NCBI GenBank assembly: GCA_937927685.1
Contig: CALBSC010000018.1
Location: 1 to 21,067 of the forward strand
Length of the DNA: 21,067 nt
Direction of reading: 5' to 3'
Origin: an uncultured Burkholderiales bacterium
GTDB taxonomy: Bacteria; Pseudomonadota; Gammaproteobacteria; Burkholderiales; Burkholderiaceae_C
Within the stretch, counting starts at the first letter, position 1; each line of letters begins with the position of its first letter. This document shows positions 13,291 to 20,630 of the stretch, piece by piece. The notes under the pieces are model-generated. The model was not told the DNA's origin, made no database searches, and saw nothing but the letters and a program-made list of their open reading frames with translations. The position numbers were made by a program, and so were the translations under genes.

Positions 13291-15735
13291 TCACTGCCGA
13301 CGCGGATCCAGCAGACCACCGGCTCGCTTCTGATTGAGCAGCTCCTGGCGCACCGCGCTGGAAATCGCTCTCCCCAGGTCTTTGCCCTGCCCTGCGCTGC
13401 TGGTCACCCCACCCTCGGCTACGTTGACCGATATGTTGAACACATCACCGCCCCCGGACGAGGGCTGGTTCATCGTGACGGGAATCGAGCGACCATCGGG
13501 GAGCGGCACATAGGCCTCGGCCATGGAACCCTCGCCAAAGACCGCCAACTGAGGCGTGGTGGCCACCCCGCCAGTGGCGTACGCTCGCAGCGGCAAGGGG
13601 CCCGATGAGGTCATGATTCCGCCATCGGCAAACCCGAACATGCTGCCCAGCGCCTTGGCCATGGGCAGCGTGATGGCACGCTGGATCTGGATGCGGATCA
13701 GGTCCGAAATGATGGAAGTGGCCAGCGACCTGAAGTCGAGCTTGCCCGTCATCACAAAGTTGGTGAGCGCATCCGTCATCCCATTGAAAGCCTTGGTAGT
13801 CACTGCCTCCATCTGCTTGCCCACCTGCTCGGTTTCTTCACCCAAGGTGCGCAACGCCTTGGAGAATCCCGCGCCGGGGTCTGACAACTCAAGGGCCCGT
13901 TGCCCCAGCAAAGTCGCCCCATCGGCAGCCTGACGGGCCGCCTCTTCAATGCGCCGAAACGATTCGGCCAACTTATCGTTGCCAGGCGTGGCCTCCACCA
14001 GCTCTCTGGCCTTGGCAGCGAAATCCGCCAGCTCATCGGCGCTGGAGCGCCTGGCAGCGGACAGACGTTTCAGCGCATCAATCTCGCTGATCGATCCGGT
14101 CTCACGAAGGACCTTGATTTGCTCTTCGGTCGATCTAAGCTGCCCCTGGCTCCTGGCCACCTGCTCTTGCAGGTCTTTGAGTGTTTCACCCGGAAGCTTG
14201 ATTTCACGCTCGAGGTTGGACTGCTGGGCTTCACGCTCGAGCTTTTCTCGGCGGAGGGTGATTTCCGAGAGCTTGTCTTGCAGCTTGAGTTTGTCCTGGG
14301 CTGTCTTGGCCACGGTGGCCAGGCCACGCTTCAAGATGGACTCTTCCTGCGCATACAACTCGCCCAGGCGATCTGTGAATTCCTGCTGGGCGTTCAGCCG
14401 GGCCTCACTGGCCTCCTTGTAGCTGATGTAACCCTGCCCCTCGTAGAGGTCGATGATCTTTTGCCGGTCCTTCAGAAGGCCCGTTTCCACATCGGTCAAC
14501 CCCTGCAGCTGCTTGATGTCGCTCTCAATCTTGGCCATGGCCGCTGCGGTGAGCGCACCAGTGGCCGAGTTGTAGTTCAGCTTGGGCTTTTTGGCTTCGG
14601 CTGCAGCCTCCGTCTCACCCCGGTTGATGGCATTGAACCGTTCTTTGACCGCATCGGCTAAGAGTGGCATCTTCCAGAGGTCGACATAGGTCTGGTTGGC
14701 CTTTTCGACGATCGCATTACGCTTTTCCAATGCGGTCTTGAGGGTGGCCTGGTTCTCCTCAGAAAACGGGTTCAGTCCCTTGCCACCGGCGAGGAACGTG
14801 CCAAGCAGCTCAATATCCGCCCAAACTGCCTCGAAGCTGCCCATGACCGCCTTGGTCATCTGGATCACACCGCGCAGCGCATCGATCACGATGGCAATGC
14901 CATACGCTGTGTCCTGCGCCCAGGTCTTGAGCGTGCCATCGTCTCGCAGCTTGACCATGGCCTCAGCCGTGTTGTGCGTGCCCAGCATCACCGCCTTGAG
15001 CTCACCCACCAGCTCTTCAAGGGCAGGAAGCGCGGCCGTGACAATGGTCTGGGCGACGAAGTTGTGCTCGGCCCGCATGCGGCCCAGTGCCTTCGAGGCT
15101 TTCTCGGCAGATTCGATCTCTGCTTCAGTGAGCCGGATGTTCAGGTCCTGGTTGGCAGCCAGGTCCTTGAGGAAGGGCAGCAGCCCCGCCCCAGACTTGC
15201 CGAACAGCTCAAGCGCAATGGCCGTCTTGCCTGCCCCGTCCTCGAAATTGGACAGTTTCAGGGCAATGTCGTTCATGACTTCAGCCGGATCGCGCAGGTT
15301 ACCCCCCGCATCCTTGGCCTTGATGCCCAGAAACTGCAGGGCCTGCGAAGCCCCTTTGGTCTCATCGTCCACCCCGGCCAGCCCCTTGGAGAGCTTGGTC
15401 AGGCCTACGCCAATCTGCTCCATCGCCACGCCAGAAATGGTGGCTACGGGCGCAAAGCCAGACAGGGCCGTGGCACTTGCCCCGGTCTGCTCGGCCAGAT
15501 CCTGCAGGGCGGCTACCGTTTCCAGCGTGTGGGCCACCAACTCCTTGAGCGCCCCTACTGACTCCACGCCGATGGCGATGGCAAAAGTGGTCTTGGCAAC
15601 TTCGGCCACTTTTTCGAGGGAGCCACGCATGGATTCGGCGTGGCGCTCCAAAAGCAATGCACTCTTGCCCAGGTCTTCGCGGAAATCGGCCGTTTCCGCT
15701 GCGAGTTTGACCACGAGGGAGCCGATATCAGCCAT
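13291..15735 (-). CDS. H: Tail tape measure protein H
   Basis: At 814 residues this is the longest tail gene before J. The N-terminus (IGSLVVKLAAETADF) and the hydrophobic region around residues 45-75 are typical of tape measures. A coiled-coil-rich centre (about 440-600, many Leu/Glu/Gln/Arg) should span the tube. Near residue 645 a FNGMTDALTNFVMTGKLDF segment marks the lambda H-type C-terminal domain, followed by a Gly-rich end. It fixes tail length and is ejected with the DNA. Known lambda H is trimmed at the C-terminus; I cannot see whether that occurs here. The start overlaps the T-frame stop by eight bases, as expected after the G/GT chaperone gene. Confidence 0.93.
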   Translation of the reverse strand: MADIGSLVVKLAAETADFREDLGKSALLLERHAESMRGSLEKVAEVAKTTFAIAIGVESVGALKELVAHTLETVAALQDLAEQTGASATALSGFAPVATISGVAMEQIGVGLTKLSKGLAGVDDETKGASQALQFLGIKAKDAGGNLRDPAEVMNDIALKLSNFEDGAGKTAIALELFGKSGAGLLPFLKDLAANQDLNIRLTEAEIESAEKASKALGRMRAEHNFVAQTIVTAALPALEELVGELKAVMLGTHNTAEAMVKLRDDGTLKTWAQDTAYGIAIVIDALRGVIQMTKAVMGSFEAVWADIELLGTFLAGGKGLNPFSEENQATLKTALEKRNAIVEKANQTYVDLWKMPLLADAVKERFNAINRGETEAAAEAKKPKLNYNSATGALTAAAMAKIESDIKQLQGLTDVETGLLKDRQKIIDLYEGQGYISYKEASEARLNAQQEFTDRLGELYAQEESILKRGLATVAKTAQDKLKLQDKLSEITLRREKLEREAQQSNLEREIKLPGETLKDLQEQVARSQGQLRSTEEQIKVLRETGSISEIDALKRLSAARRSSADELADFAAKARELVEATPGNDKLAESFRRIEEAARQAADGATLLGQRALELSDPGAGFSKALRTLGEETEQVGKQMEAVTTKAFNGMTDALTNFVMTGKLDFRSLATSIISDLIRIQIQRAITLPMAKALGSMFGFADGGIMTSSGPLPLRAYATGGVATTPQLAVFGEGSMAEAYVPLPDGRSIPVTMNQPSSGGGDVFNISVNVAEGGVTSSAGQGKDLGRAISSAVRQELLNQKRAGGLLDPRRQ

Positions 15736-16407
15736 GTTGCTTGCCTACCTTGTGCGCGAACATGGCCTTGAACCGGGCCACATTGAGTTGTGTTTCGTCT
15801 TGAGGTTGGGTGGGTTGCGGTTTTTCAAGGAAGGGCATGAAGTCCTCTGGCCGAAACGGCCCCGCATCCTTGGCCCGGTGGGCATTGGCAAAAGTGGAGG
15901 CCACCACACCGGACCTGTAGTCGGCCCGGTAGTCCCCGAAGGGCTCGAGCTGGTAGTACGCCATCCACTCGGTCAGCTCGTCCGAGCCCATCGATGCGAG
16001 CATCTCGCGCACCGGCTGTCCCAAAGCCAGCGCCAGCCGGAACACAAAGCGCCGCGAAGGATGGGCGATCAGGCGTTTTTTGCGGCGTCCACCTGATCAG
16101 CGCCAATGCCGTTCAGACGCTGGGACACGGCAAACACACGGTCGAGTGCCTTGGCGCTCTTGCCACCGAGCGCCGTGATGTCACCATCGCTGAAAAGACG
16201 GCTCCCCGTCTCGTCGCACAAGGTGAGCGAGACGAGGCGGGCACGCACGTTCTCAAGGCGGCCATCCTTGCCAATCAAGCTGGCCTCAAAGGCATCACGG
16301 TCGGTACCGGTCATGGTGCGCACCTGCACCTCACCGCCCCACTCCGGGACTTGGACAGTTTCACGGGGCAGATCGTCGCTCTGCAGGATTTGTTCACGGG
16401 TCAACAT
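15728..16407 (-). CDS. Tail assembly chaperone GT (product of -1 frameshift)
   Basis: The G frame (16407 to 16075) continues in the -1 frame after the slippery heptamer to a stop at 15730-15728, giving an estimated 226-residue fusion (111 + 115). The T part begins RLIAHPSRRFVFRLALALG and contains REMLASMGSDELTEWMAYY, a pattern common in T-like domains of siphophage chaperones. No good ribosome binding site or ATG was seen for separate translation of T; the first in-frame start would be a GTG at 16045. In lambda the GT product recruits the tape measure and tube protein during tail assembly, and a low G:GT ratio is required. Confidence 0.87.
16069..16407 (-). CDS. Tail assembly chaperone G
   Basis: This 112-residue protein is between the tail tube and the tape measure genes, the fixed place of the tail chaperone. 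It opens MLTREQILQSDDL and carries an EVQVRTMTGTDRDAFE segment seen in many prophage chaperones, with a charged helical remainder. It ends AAKNA and stop directly after a slippery run of six A, so most ribosomes should terminate here and a minority shift to the T frame. It is probably a scaffold on the tape measure and absent from the finished virion. A ribosome binding site (AGAGA) precedes the ATG. Confidence 0.85.
   Translation of the reverse strand: MLTREQILQSDDLPRETVQVPEWGGEVQVRTMTGTDRDAFEASLIGKDGRLENVRARLVSLTLCDETGSRLFSDGDITALGGKSAKALDRVFAVSQRLNGIGADQVDAAKNA
16075..16081 (-). other. -1 ribosomal frameshift site A AAA AAC
   Basis: On the minus strand the zero frame reads GCA AAA AAC GCC TGA. 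The heptamer A AAA AAC fits X XXY YYZ exactly in the zero frame, and the G stop follows one codon later. A one-base backward slip continues as CGC CTG ATC into the T frame, which stays open to 15728. The position corresponds to the G/T shift of lambda. Confidence 0.87.
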
Positions 16408-16421
16408 GGGTGTGTCTCTCT

Positions 16422-16832
16422 TTAAGCTTCGGTGATGTCGCCATCGATTTCGATGGTCACGGAGGCCTGCACGACCGCATCCACACCGCCTTGCACGCTG
16501 AAGTGCGTGACATAGCCGTAGAAGGTCCAGGTGGCAGGGTTGGTGTCGGTAAAAGTGATCTTGAACTGGCGGCGCACCCGGTTGGCCCGGTCGGTTCTCA
16601 GGCCCTGGTGCACCAGATCGTCGGGGTTGTAGTGCAAGGTCAGGGACAACTGCCCTTCGTCGCGCAGGCCCACGCGCTTTTCCTTGGCGGTGGAAGCCAG
16701 ATTGGTCACGTCGATCACGGCAGCCTGCCCTCCAGGTCCCTGAAACGAGACCACGTTGGGGATGGTTTCAAACGCGGTGGTGCCAAACCGGGCAATGGCG
16801 ATGCCCTGCGCGGTGATTGCGGTGCTGCTCAT
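16422..16832 (-). CDS. Major tail tube protein
   Basis: This 136-residue protein is rich in beta strands and has the tube-protein pattern: an early GTTAFETIPNVVSFQGPGG segment, DVTNLASTAKEKRVGL, QLSLTLHYNPDD in the middle and a C-terminal VVQASVTIEIDGD strand. Such proteins form hexameric rings that stack into the tail tube. It lies between the tail terminator and the G/GT chaperone genes, as in lambda (V before G). I see no Ig-like C-terminal extension. A GGAGCATCTGC stretch precedes the ATG and provides the ribosome binding site. Confidence 0.88.
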   Translation of the reverse strand: MSSTAITAQGIAIARFGTTAFETIPNVVSFQGPGGQAAVIDVTNLASTAKEKRVGLRDEGQLSLTLHYNPDDLVHQGLRTDRANRVRRQFKITFTDTNPATWTFYGYVTHFSVQGGVDAVVQASVTIEIDGDITEA

Positions 16833-16848
16833 GCAGATGCTCCTTGTT

Positions 16849-17199
16849 TCACGGTGAACCCACCGGCCGGTGGTAGGTGTAGTCCACGCTCACCCGGTAC
16901 AGCCGGGCCTGATCTTCAAATTCACTGAGCCCCATGCGCACATCGGCGACGGCGCTCTTGTCAGCCAAAAGCGCAGCCAGGACCTGGTCTTGCAGGTGCA
17001 AGGCCTCCTGGTACGTTCTGGCGTAGGTGTCGACCTGCACGCGAACGCGCTGCAGACCATGCGGTCCATCGATGCCAAAGATGTGCTCCTGCACGATGGG
17101 CGTGTAGACGATGGCCGGGTACTGGGTGTTTTCTGCAGCGACAAGCGCGTAGACCTCACCCCCGGCCAGATCCTTGATGGCGTCAAAGAAATCCTGCAC
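16849..17199 (-). CDS. Tail terminator / completion protein (DUF3168-like)
   Basis: This 116-residue protein has the features of DUF3168 tail completion proteins: ALVAAENTQYPAIVYTP near the start, RVRVQVDTYARTYQEAL in the middle, and a C-terminal YRVSVDYTYHRP strand. These proteins cap the end of the tail tube and join it to the head-completion proteins. It starts two nucleotides after the gp10-like gene and ends 16 nt before the tail tube gene, the usual order. Confidence 0.88.
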   Translation of the reverse strand: MQDFFDAIKDLAGGEVYALVAAENTQYPAIVYTPIVQEHIFGIDGPHGLQRVRVQVDTYARTYQEALHLQDQVLAALLADKSAVADVRMGLSEFEDQARLYRVSVDYTYHRPVGSP

Positions 17200-17201
17200 G
17201 G

Positions 17202-17702
17202 CTACTTCCTCTGCTGACCTCTGTAAAGGTTCTTGGCTTCCAGCTCGATGCGCTCACTCAACCGGTCCTTCATGGCCTGCACCGCTTCGCGCCGCTTGGC
17301 TTCCAGGGCAGGCCTCAGGAATGGCCGTGCGCGCATTTTTCGGGTGCCAAACTCCACGAAACGCCAGTACCAGGCATCCTGCGAGAGGTTGCCCTTCTTG
17401 CCTTGCTTGCGGTACTTCTTGCCGTGGCGCACCGTCACAAAGAAGGTCTGGCGCGTGAGGCTGGAGAGCTCGGGGATCTGTTTCATGATCACCGAGCGCT
17501 TGAGCGTGCCCGGTGGCGGCTGATTGGGTCCCAGGACCTCGGCCGCTTTGGGGGCACGCATGCGGGCTTCATCGCGGATGACCTTGGCTCCGGCATAGAC
17601 CGAGACGCGCAGGCCGTTCTTGGCCACCCGGTCAGGCAACTCGCGCAGGGCTTTGGCCAATTCAGCCAAGCCCTCCACCTTGAAGCGTTCATGCTTAGCC
17701 AT
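17202..17702 (-). CDS. HK97 gp10-like head-tail protein
   Basis: This 166-residue basic protein has the start typical of the HK97 gp10 family (FKVEGLAELAKALRELPDRVAKNGLR, given here as two pieces: FKVEGLAELAKAL and RELPDRVAKNGLR), an RDEARMRAPK segment and a WRFVEFGTRKMRARPFLRPA block near residue 115. The family takes part in joining heads and tails. The gene overlaps the upstream head-closure gene by eight bases and is two nucleotides from the tail terminator, so translation is probably coupled. Its C-terminus is unusually rich in Arg/Lys, which is common in this family. Confidence 0.88.
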   Translation of the reverse strand: MAKHERFKVEGLAELAKALRELPDRVAKNGLRVSVYAGAKVIRDEARMRAPKAAEVLGPNQPPPGTLKRSVIMKQIPELSSLTRQTFFVTVRHGKKYRKQGKKGNLSQDAWYWRFVEFGTRKMRARPFLRPALEAKRREAVQAMKDRLSERIELEAKNLYRGQQRK

Positions 17703-18045
17703 CGTCCAGACCTTCGCTGGCCAGCAGGATGACCAGGACGCGCTTTTCGTCCTCGTTCAGGGCCGAATGGATGTTGAAGATCCGCGACTTGTAGAGCACC
17801 CTGTACTGGGCGACCAGCTGAGGGTTGTCAAAAATGCTCTGGTAGCGCACCGTGATCTGGTGCGTGAGTTCGGCCGAGATCCGGCTGGCAATCACAGCCT
17901 CTCGTCCGGACAAAGGCTGGATGTCTGCCCACACCGTGGCCACATCGATCCATGAGCGGCTGGGCGCGCCCAGGCTGTCTTTGACGGTACTGGGGCGCTG
18001 AATCTTGATGCGGCGGCCCAGCGTTCCGGCTCCGATCGGGTTCAT
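17695..18045 (-). CDS. Head closure / head-tail adaptor protein
   Basis: This 116-residue protein shows the family pattern: IGAGTLGRRIKIQRP at the start, then SRSWIDVATVWADIQPLSGRE, and IRYRV-type strands (ITVRYQSIFD, YRVLYKSRIFNI) towards the C-terminus. SPP1 gp16/HK97-type adaptors of this kind seal the connector after DNA packaging and accept the tail. It begins seven nucleotides after the connector gene and overlaps the gp10-like gene. Length matches the family. Confidence 0.9.
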   Translation of the reverse strand: MNPIGAGTLGRRIKIQRPSTVKDSLGAPSRSWIDVATVWADIQPLSGREAVIASRISAELTHQITVRYQSIFDNPQLVAQYRVLYKSRIFNIHSALNEDEKRVLVILLASEGLDDG

Positions 18046-18052
18046 AGAGGCC

Positions 18053-18676
18053 TCATATCAAAGGTACCTTGTAGGGATCGAGCAGGCCATCGATGAAGGG
18101 CAAGGGGTCAATGCGCCCTCGCGTCATCGATGCCACCTCCTCGCGGTGAACGTACAGAGAGCCCAGGCGCAGCTTGATCCAGGTCTTGATGCCCTCGGGC
18201 ACGGCCGAAGCGTCGCCATATCCGGCATCAAAGATCACGCTCACAGCCCCGATCTGAGGCAAAGCGATCGGCCAGATCTGCCCGAACACGGGGGTGATGC
18301 GGGCAGGCTCGCAGGCACTGTCAACGGTGTAGTTCGCTGCTGGCATGACCTGCCAGGCACCCGCCATGTCCAGATAGCGGATTTCCACCACCGACTGCAC
18401 GGGCGATTTGGGCAGCAACACAGCGTGCCCGGGCAACGTGAACACCTGCCCTGCGGGCACGCCCATGAGGCTCGGTCCAGGAAAGCTGTCGAGCACCATC
18501 CGCCAGCGCGCCGTGACAAGTTGCCGATTGGTCAACGTTTCGGCCGCCTGTCGGGCGGCCGAGATCAGGACCTGGATCAGGCTGTCGTCGTCATCGAAAT
18601 CCACCCGCAGGTGGAGCTTGGCTTCGGCAAGCGAAACCGGCTCTCCTGCAGGCGGGGTGATCAACTGCATAGGCAT
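18053..18676 (-). CDS. Head-tail connector protein (gp6-like)
   Basis: This 207-residue protein starts with LITPPAGEPVSLAEAKLHLRVD followed by DDDSLIQVLISAARQAAE, the typical opening of phage gp6/gp15-like connectors (the first stretch is quoted as LITPPAGEPVSL and AEAKLHLRVD). The C-terminal part has a WIKLRLGSLYVHRE helix. These helical proteins form a ring below the portal that extends the neck. A GGGGAG site lies eight nucleotides before the chosen ATG at 18676; a second ATG at 18680 is out of frame. The gene sits between the small head protein and the head-closure gene. Confidence 0.9.
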   Translation of the reverse strand: MPMQLITPPAGEPVSLAEAKLHLRVDFDDDDSLIQVLISAARQAAETLTNRQLVTARWRMVLDSFPGPSLMGVPAGQVFTLPGHAVLLPKSPVQSVVEIRYLDMAGAWQVMPAANYTVDSACEPARITPVFGQIWPIALPQIGAVSVIFDAGYGDASAVPEGIKTWIKLRLGSLYVHREEVASMTRGRIDPLPFIDGLLDPYKVPLI

Positions 18677-18696
18677 GCATTGCTCTCCCCGATGCC

Positions 18697-19146
18697 TTAG
18701 ACCACCTGGACCACAGCGGCCTGGTTATTGGCGTCGCCCGGCGCAAACCGGGGATTGACGCCAAGCACCTGGGCTGCGGTCAGACTGGCAGCCACGCCCA
18801 CGGTCACCGACAGGCGAACATAGGAAAAGCCATTGGTCACATCCAGGTCATCCGGGCGCAGGTTGATGAGCGCCTGCTTGGCCGAGCCACTGGCTGCCTG
18901 GGTGAGCTGCGTGATGGCCTTGCCCGTCAGGTCCTTGGCACCGGTGCCCGAGGCATCCTGGGCTTGCTGGAGCTTGGCATCCAGCGTGGCGTTGGTGCCC
19001 AGAGCGCCGCTTTGGATGAGCGCCAGCAGGTTGTGGTGGTTACCGGCCGAGATCCAGCCGGTAGAGGTGGTGCCGACGGCCTGGCTGGCCGGGTCGATGG
19101 TGGCCAGAACCGAGAACAGCTCGCTGCCTTTTGCATTGGGAAACAT
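18697..19146 (-). CDS. Small head-associated protein of uncertain role
   Basis: This 149-residue protein has no motif I can name. It begins MFPNAKGSELFSVLATIDP and is rich in Ala, Gln, Thr and Asn, with an alternating hydrophobic pattern late in the sequence (FSYVRLSVTVGVAASLTAAQVLG). There is no signal peptide or membrane segment. AAGGAG lies seven nucleotides before the ATG, one of the best ribosome binding sites here, so it may be made in quantity. Its place between the major capsid gene and the connector suggests a head decoration or minor capsid protein. That role is inferred from position only. Confidence 0.7.
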   Translation of the reverse strand: MFPNAKGSELFSVLATIDPASQAVGTTSTGWISAGNHHNLLALIQSGALGTNATLDAKLQQAQDASGTGAKDLTGKAITQLTQAASGSAKQALINLRPDDLDVTNGFSYVRLSVTVGVAASLTAAQVLGVNPRFAPGDANNQAAVVQVV

Positions 19147-19176
19147 GTGATTTCTCCTTGATGGTCAGGCGCCTGA

Positions 19177-20493
19177 TCAGCGAGCGCCCAGTTGGACAAA
19201 GGGCGACATGGTCGTGTTGCCCTTGGCGGGGGTGATCGGCGCGGCGATCTTGGATTGGCCGTCCATGCGGAACGTGGTGCGGAAAGCCGTGAGGTCCGCA
19301 TCGAAGTACAGGTGCATGGAAGTGGCCGTCTGCATGCCACCCGCCTTGGTGATGGTCTGGTAGTACGACAGGTCCGCCAGGAGCACATCGCCTGCAGAGG
19401 AGAAGGTGTTGGCGTGCTGGGAGACGATCACCGGGCGGCCAAGAAGCGTGCCGTAGGGCGAGACCTGAATGCCACCCGGGTTCATGCCGGTGGGTAGATA
19501 GATCGGGTAATTGCCCAGGGTCAGCGTAAAAAGCGCCGGGAGCACGTCGTTGTTGACGATCCAGACCGACTTGCCGAACGAGCCAGGGGGCAAGCGCGAG
19601 ATCATCTTGGCCAGGTTCTGGGCCAAGAGCGTCTGCGTGGCCTGACCAGACTCTTTGGCCACGGTCACCGTGGTGGCGTTGCTCATGCAGCCCACCGGCA
19701 GGCCAGTGCCCGAGCCAAACAGGATCGACTCGTTGGTCTTCCAGCGAATGGAAGTGGCGATCTTGTCGGGGAGGTAGGTCGACAGGGCATTGGTGTCGTC
19801 CAGCAACTCGTCGGTCACCGGCACCAGGGCCATGAGCTTTTTGAGACGCAGGGTCGACAGGCCCAACACCGGCTTGGTACCGATGGCAGAAGCCGCTTCA
19901 CCTTGCCAGTAGGCACGGATGCCGTTGGTGCCCCAGGGCGTGGTCTCGTCCTTGGGGAAGGCCATGGTGTTGCCCGTGATCTCCACGTTGTCGGTCATGG
20001 GCAGCAGGGAGTCCTCGCCCAAAGACAACTGGAAGATTTCCTGGGCGAACTGAGGCGGCACCAGAAAGCCGCCGTCCTGGGCCGAGCCTTCATTGCCGAA
20101 GGTGGCAGGAGCCACAGCGTTTCGGCCCGAGCCGATCAGCAGGCGCTCATCGATGGAGGCACCGGGGTTTTGCGCCTGGCGCACGGTCTTGAGGAAGTCG
20201 CCCACACTCTTGAAGCCGTGCTTGGGGTCTGCGGCGGCGTTGTCCACCACCGTGATCACGGAGGCCGTGGTCAGTTGAGAGGGGTGGTTCATCTGCGCCT
20301 CTTCGGCAATCAGGGCAGCTTCACGGTCAATGGCGGCTGAAGTTGCTTCGATCTTGGCCTTGAGGGCTTCGAAGGCTGCGACTTCTTCGTCGTTCATGTC
20401 GCGCTGCTCAGCGGCAGCGATGTCGGTCAGGGCACGTGCGTCCTTGACCAGGGTGGCTTTGCGAGCTTGAAGCTCACGCAATTGCTTGCTCAT
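19177..20493 (-). CDS. Major capsid protein (HK97 fold)
   Basis: Read from the ATG at 20493 this is 438 residues. The N-terminal 70 residues are a Glu/Lys/Ala-rich coiled coil (MSKQLRELQARKATLVKD) like the delta domain, which scaffolds the prohead and is removed by the protease. The capsid core starts near residue 120 with the family signature DGGFLVPPQFAQEIF, and continues with YWQGEAASAIG and LKKLMALVPVTDELLDD. The start is fixed by GGAG eight nucleotides upstream. A longer frame to 20604 would run through a hairpin and has no ribosome binding site. The S49 protease gene lies directly upstream. The mature N-terminus cannot be placed exactly from sequence. Confidence 0.95.
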   Translation of the reverse strand: MSKQLRELQARKATLVKDARALTDIAAAEQRDMNDEEVAAFEALKAKIEATSAAIDREAALIAEEAQMNHPSQLTTASVITVVDNAAADPKHGFKSVGDFLKTVRQAQNPGASIDERLLIGSGRNAVAPATFGNEGSAQDGGFLVPPQFAQEIFQLSLGEDSLLPMTDNVEITGNTMAFPKDETTPWGTNGIRAYWQGEAASAIGTKPVLGLSTLRLKKLMALVPVTDELLDDTNALSTYLPDKIATSIRWKTNESILFGSGTGLPVGCMSNATTVTVAKESGQATQTLLAQNLAKMISRLPPGSFGKSVWIVNNDVLPALFTLTLGNYPIYLPTGMNPGGIQVSPYGTLLGRPVIVSQHANTFSSAGDVLLADLSYYQTITKAGGMQTATSMHLYFDADLTAFRTTFRMDGQSKIAAPITPAKGNTTMSPFVQLGAR

Positions 20494-20512
20494 TGGTTTA
20501 TCTCCAGAAATG

Positions 20513-20546
20513 AAAAAGCCGCCTGGTCGAAATGACTCAAGGCGGC
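20513..20546 (-). terminator. Hairpin and T-run before the major capsid gene
   Basis: A perfect 7-bp stem (20540-20546 with 20518-20524, GCCGCCT/AGGCGGC) with a 15-nt loop is followed on the minus strand by TTTTT (20517-20513). The capsid GGAG lies seven nucleotides further on. It has the form of an intrinsic terminator, but a promoter cannot fit between it and the capsid gene. It may be a leaky attenuator or an mRNA 5-prime stabiliser for the abundant capsid message. Confidence 0.6.
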
Positions 20547-20580
20547 GACAGGGATCACGACCAACGGGTCGCAGGGGGGC

Positions 20581-20602
20581 GCAGCCCTCAACGGAGGGCT
20601 GC
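20581..20602 (-). other. Second hairpin in the protease-capsid gap
   Basis: A perfect 8-bp stem (GCAGCCCT 20581-20588 with AGGGCTGC 20595-20602) has a 6-nt loop. It starts 28 nt after the protease stop. On the minus strand it is followed by a C-run instead of T, so it does not look like a terminator by itself. It may protect the upstream transcript 3-prime end or act with the next hairpin. Confidence 0.5.
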
Positions 20603-20630
20603 AAGGAAAAGGGTTGAAATCAGACCAGCA

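Noticed and set aside
15825..16106. Separate 93-aa frame on the minus strand between G and H
   Set aside because: It is the third frame across the G/T overlap. The -1 frame entered from A AAA AAC gives the expected T-like sequence and fits the fixed gene order.
20494..20604. N-terminal extension of the major capsid protein to 20604
   Set aside because: It crosses a hairpin with a T-run and a proline/arginine-rich shadow sequence. The ATG at 20493 has a GGAG site and starts the expected coiled-coil domain.
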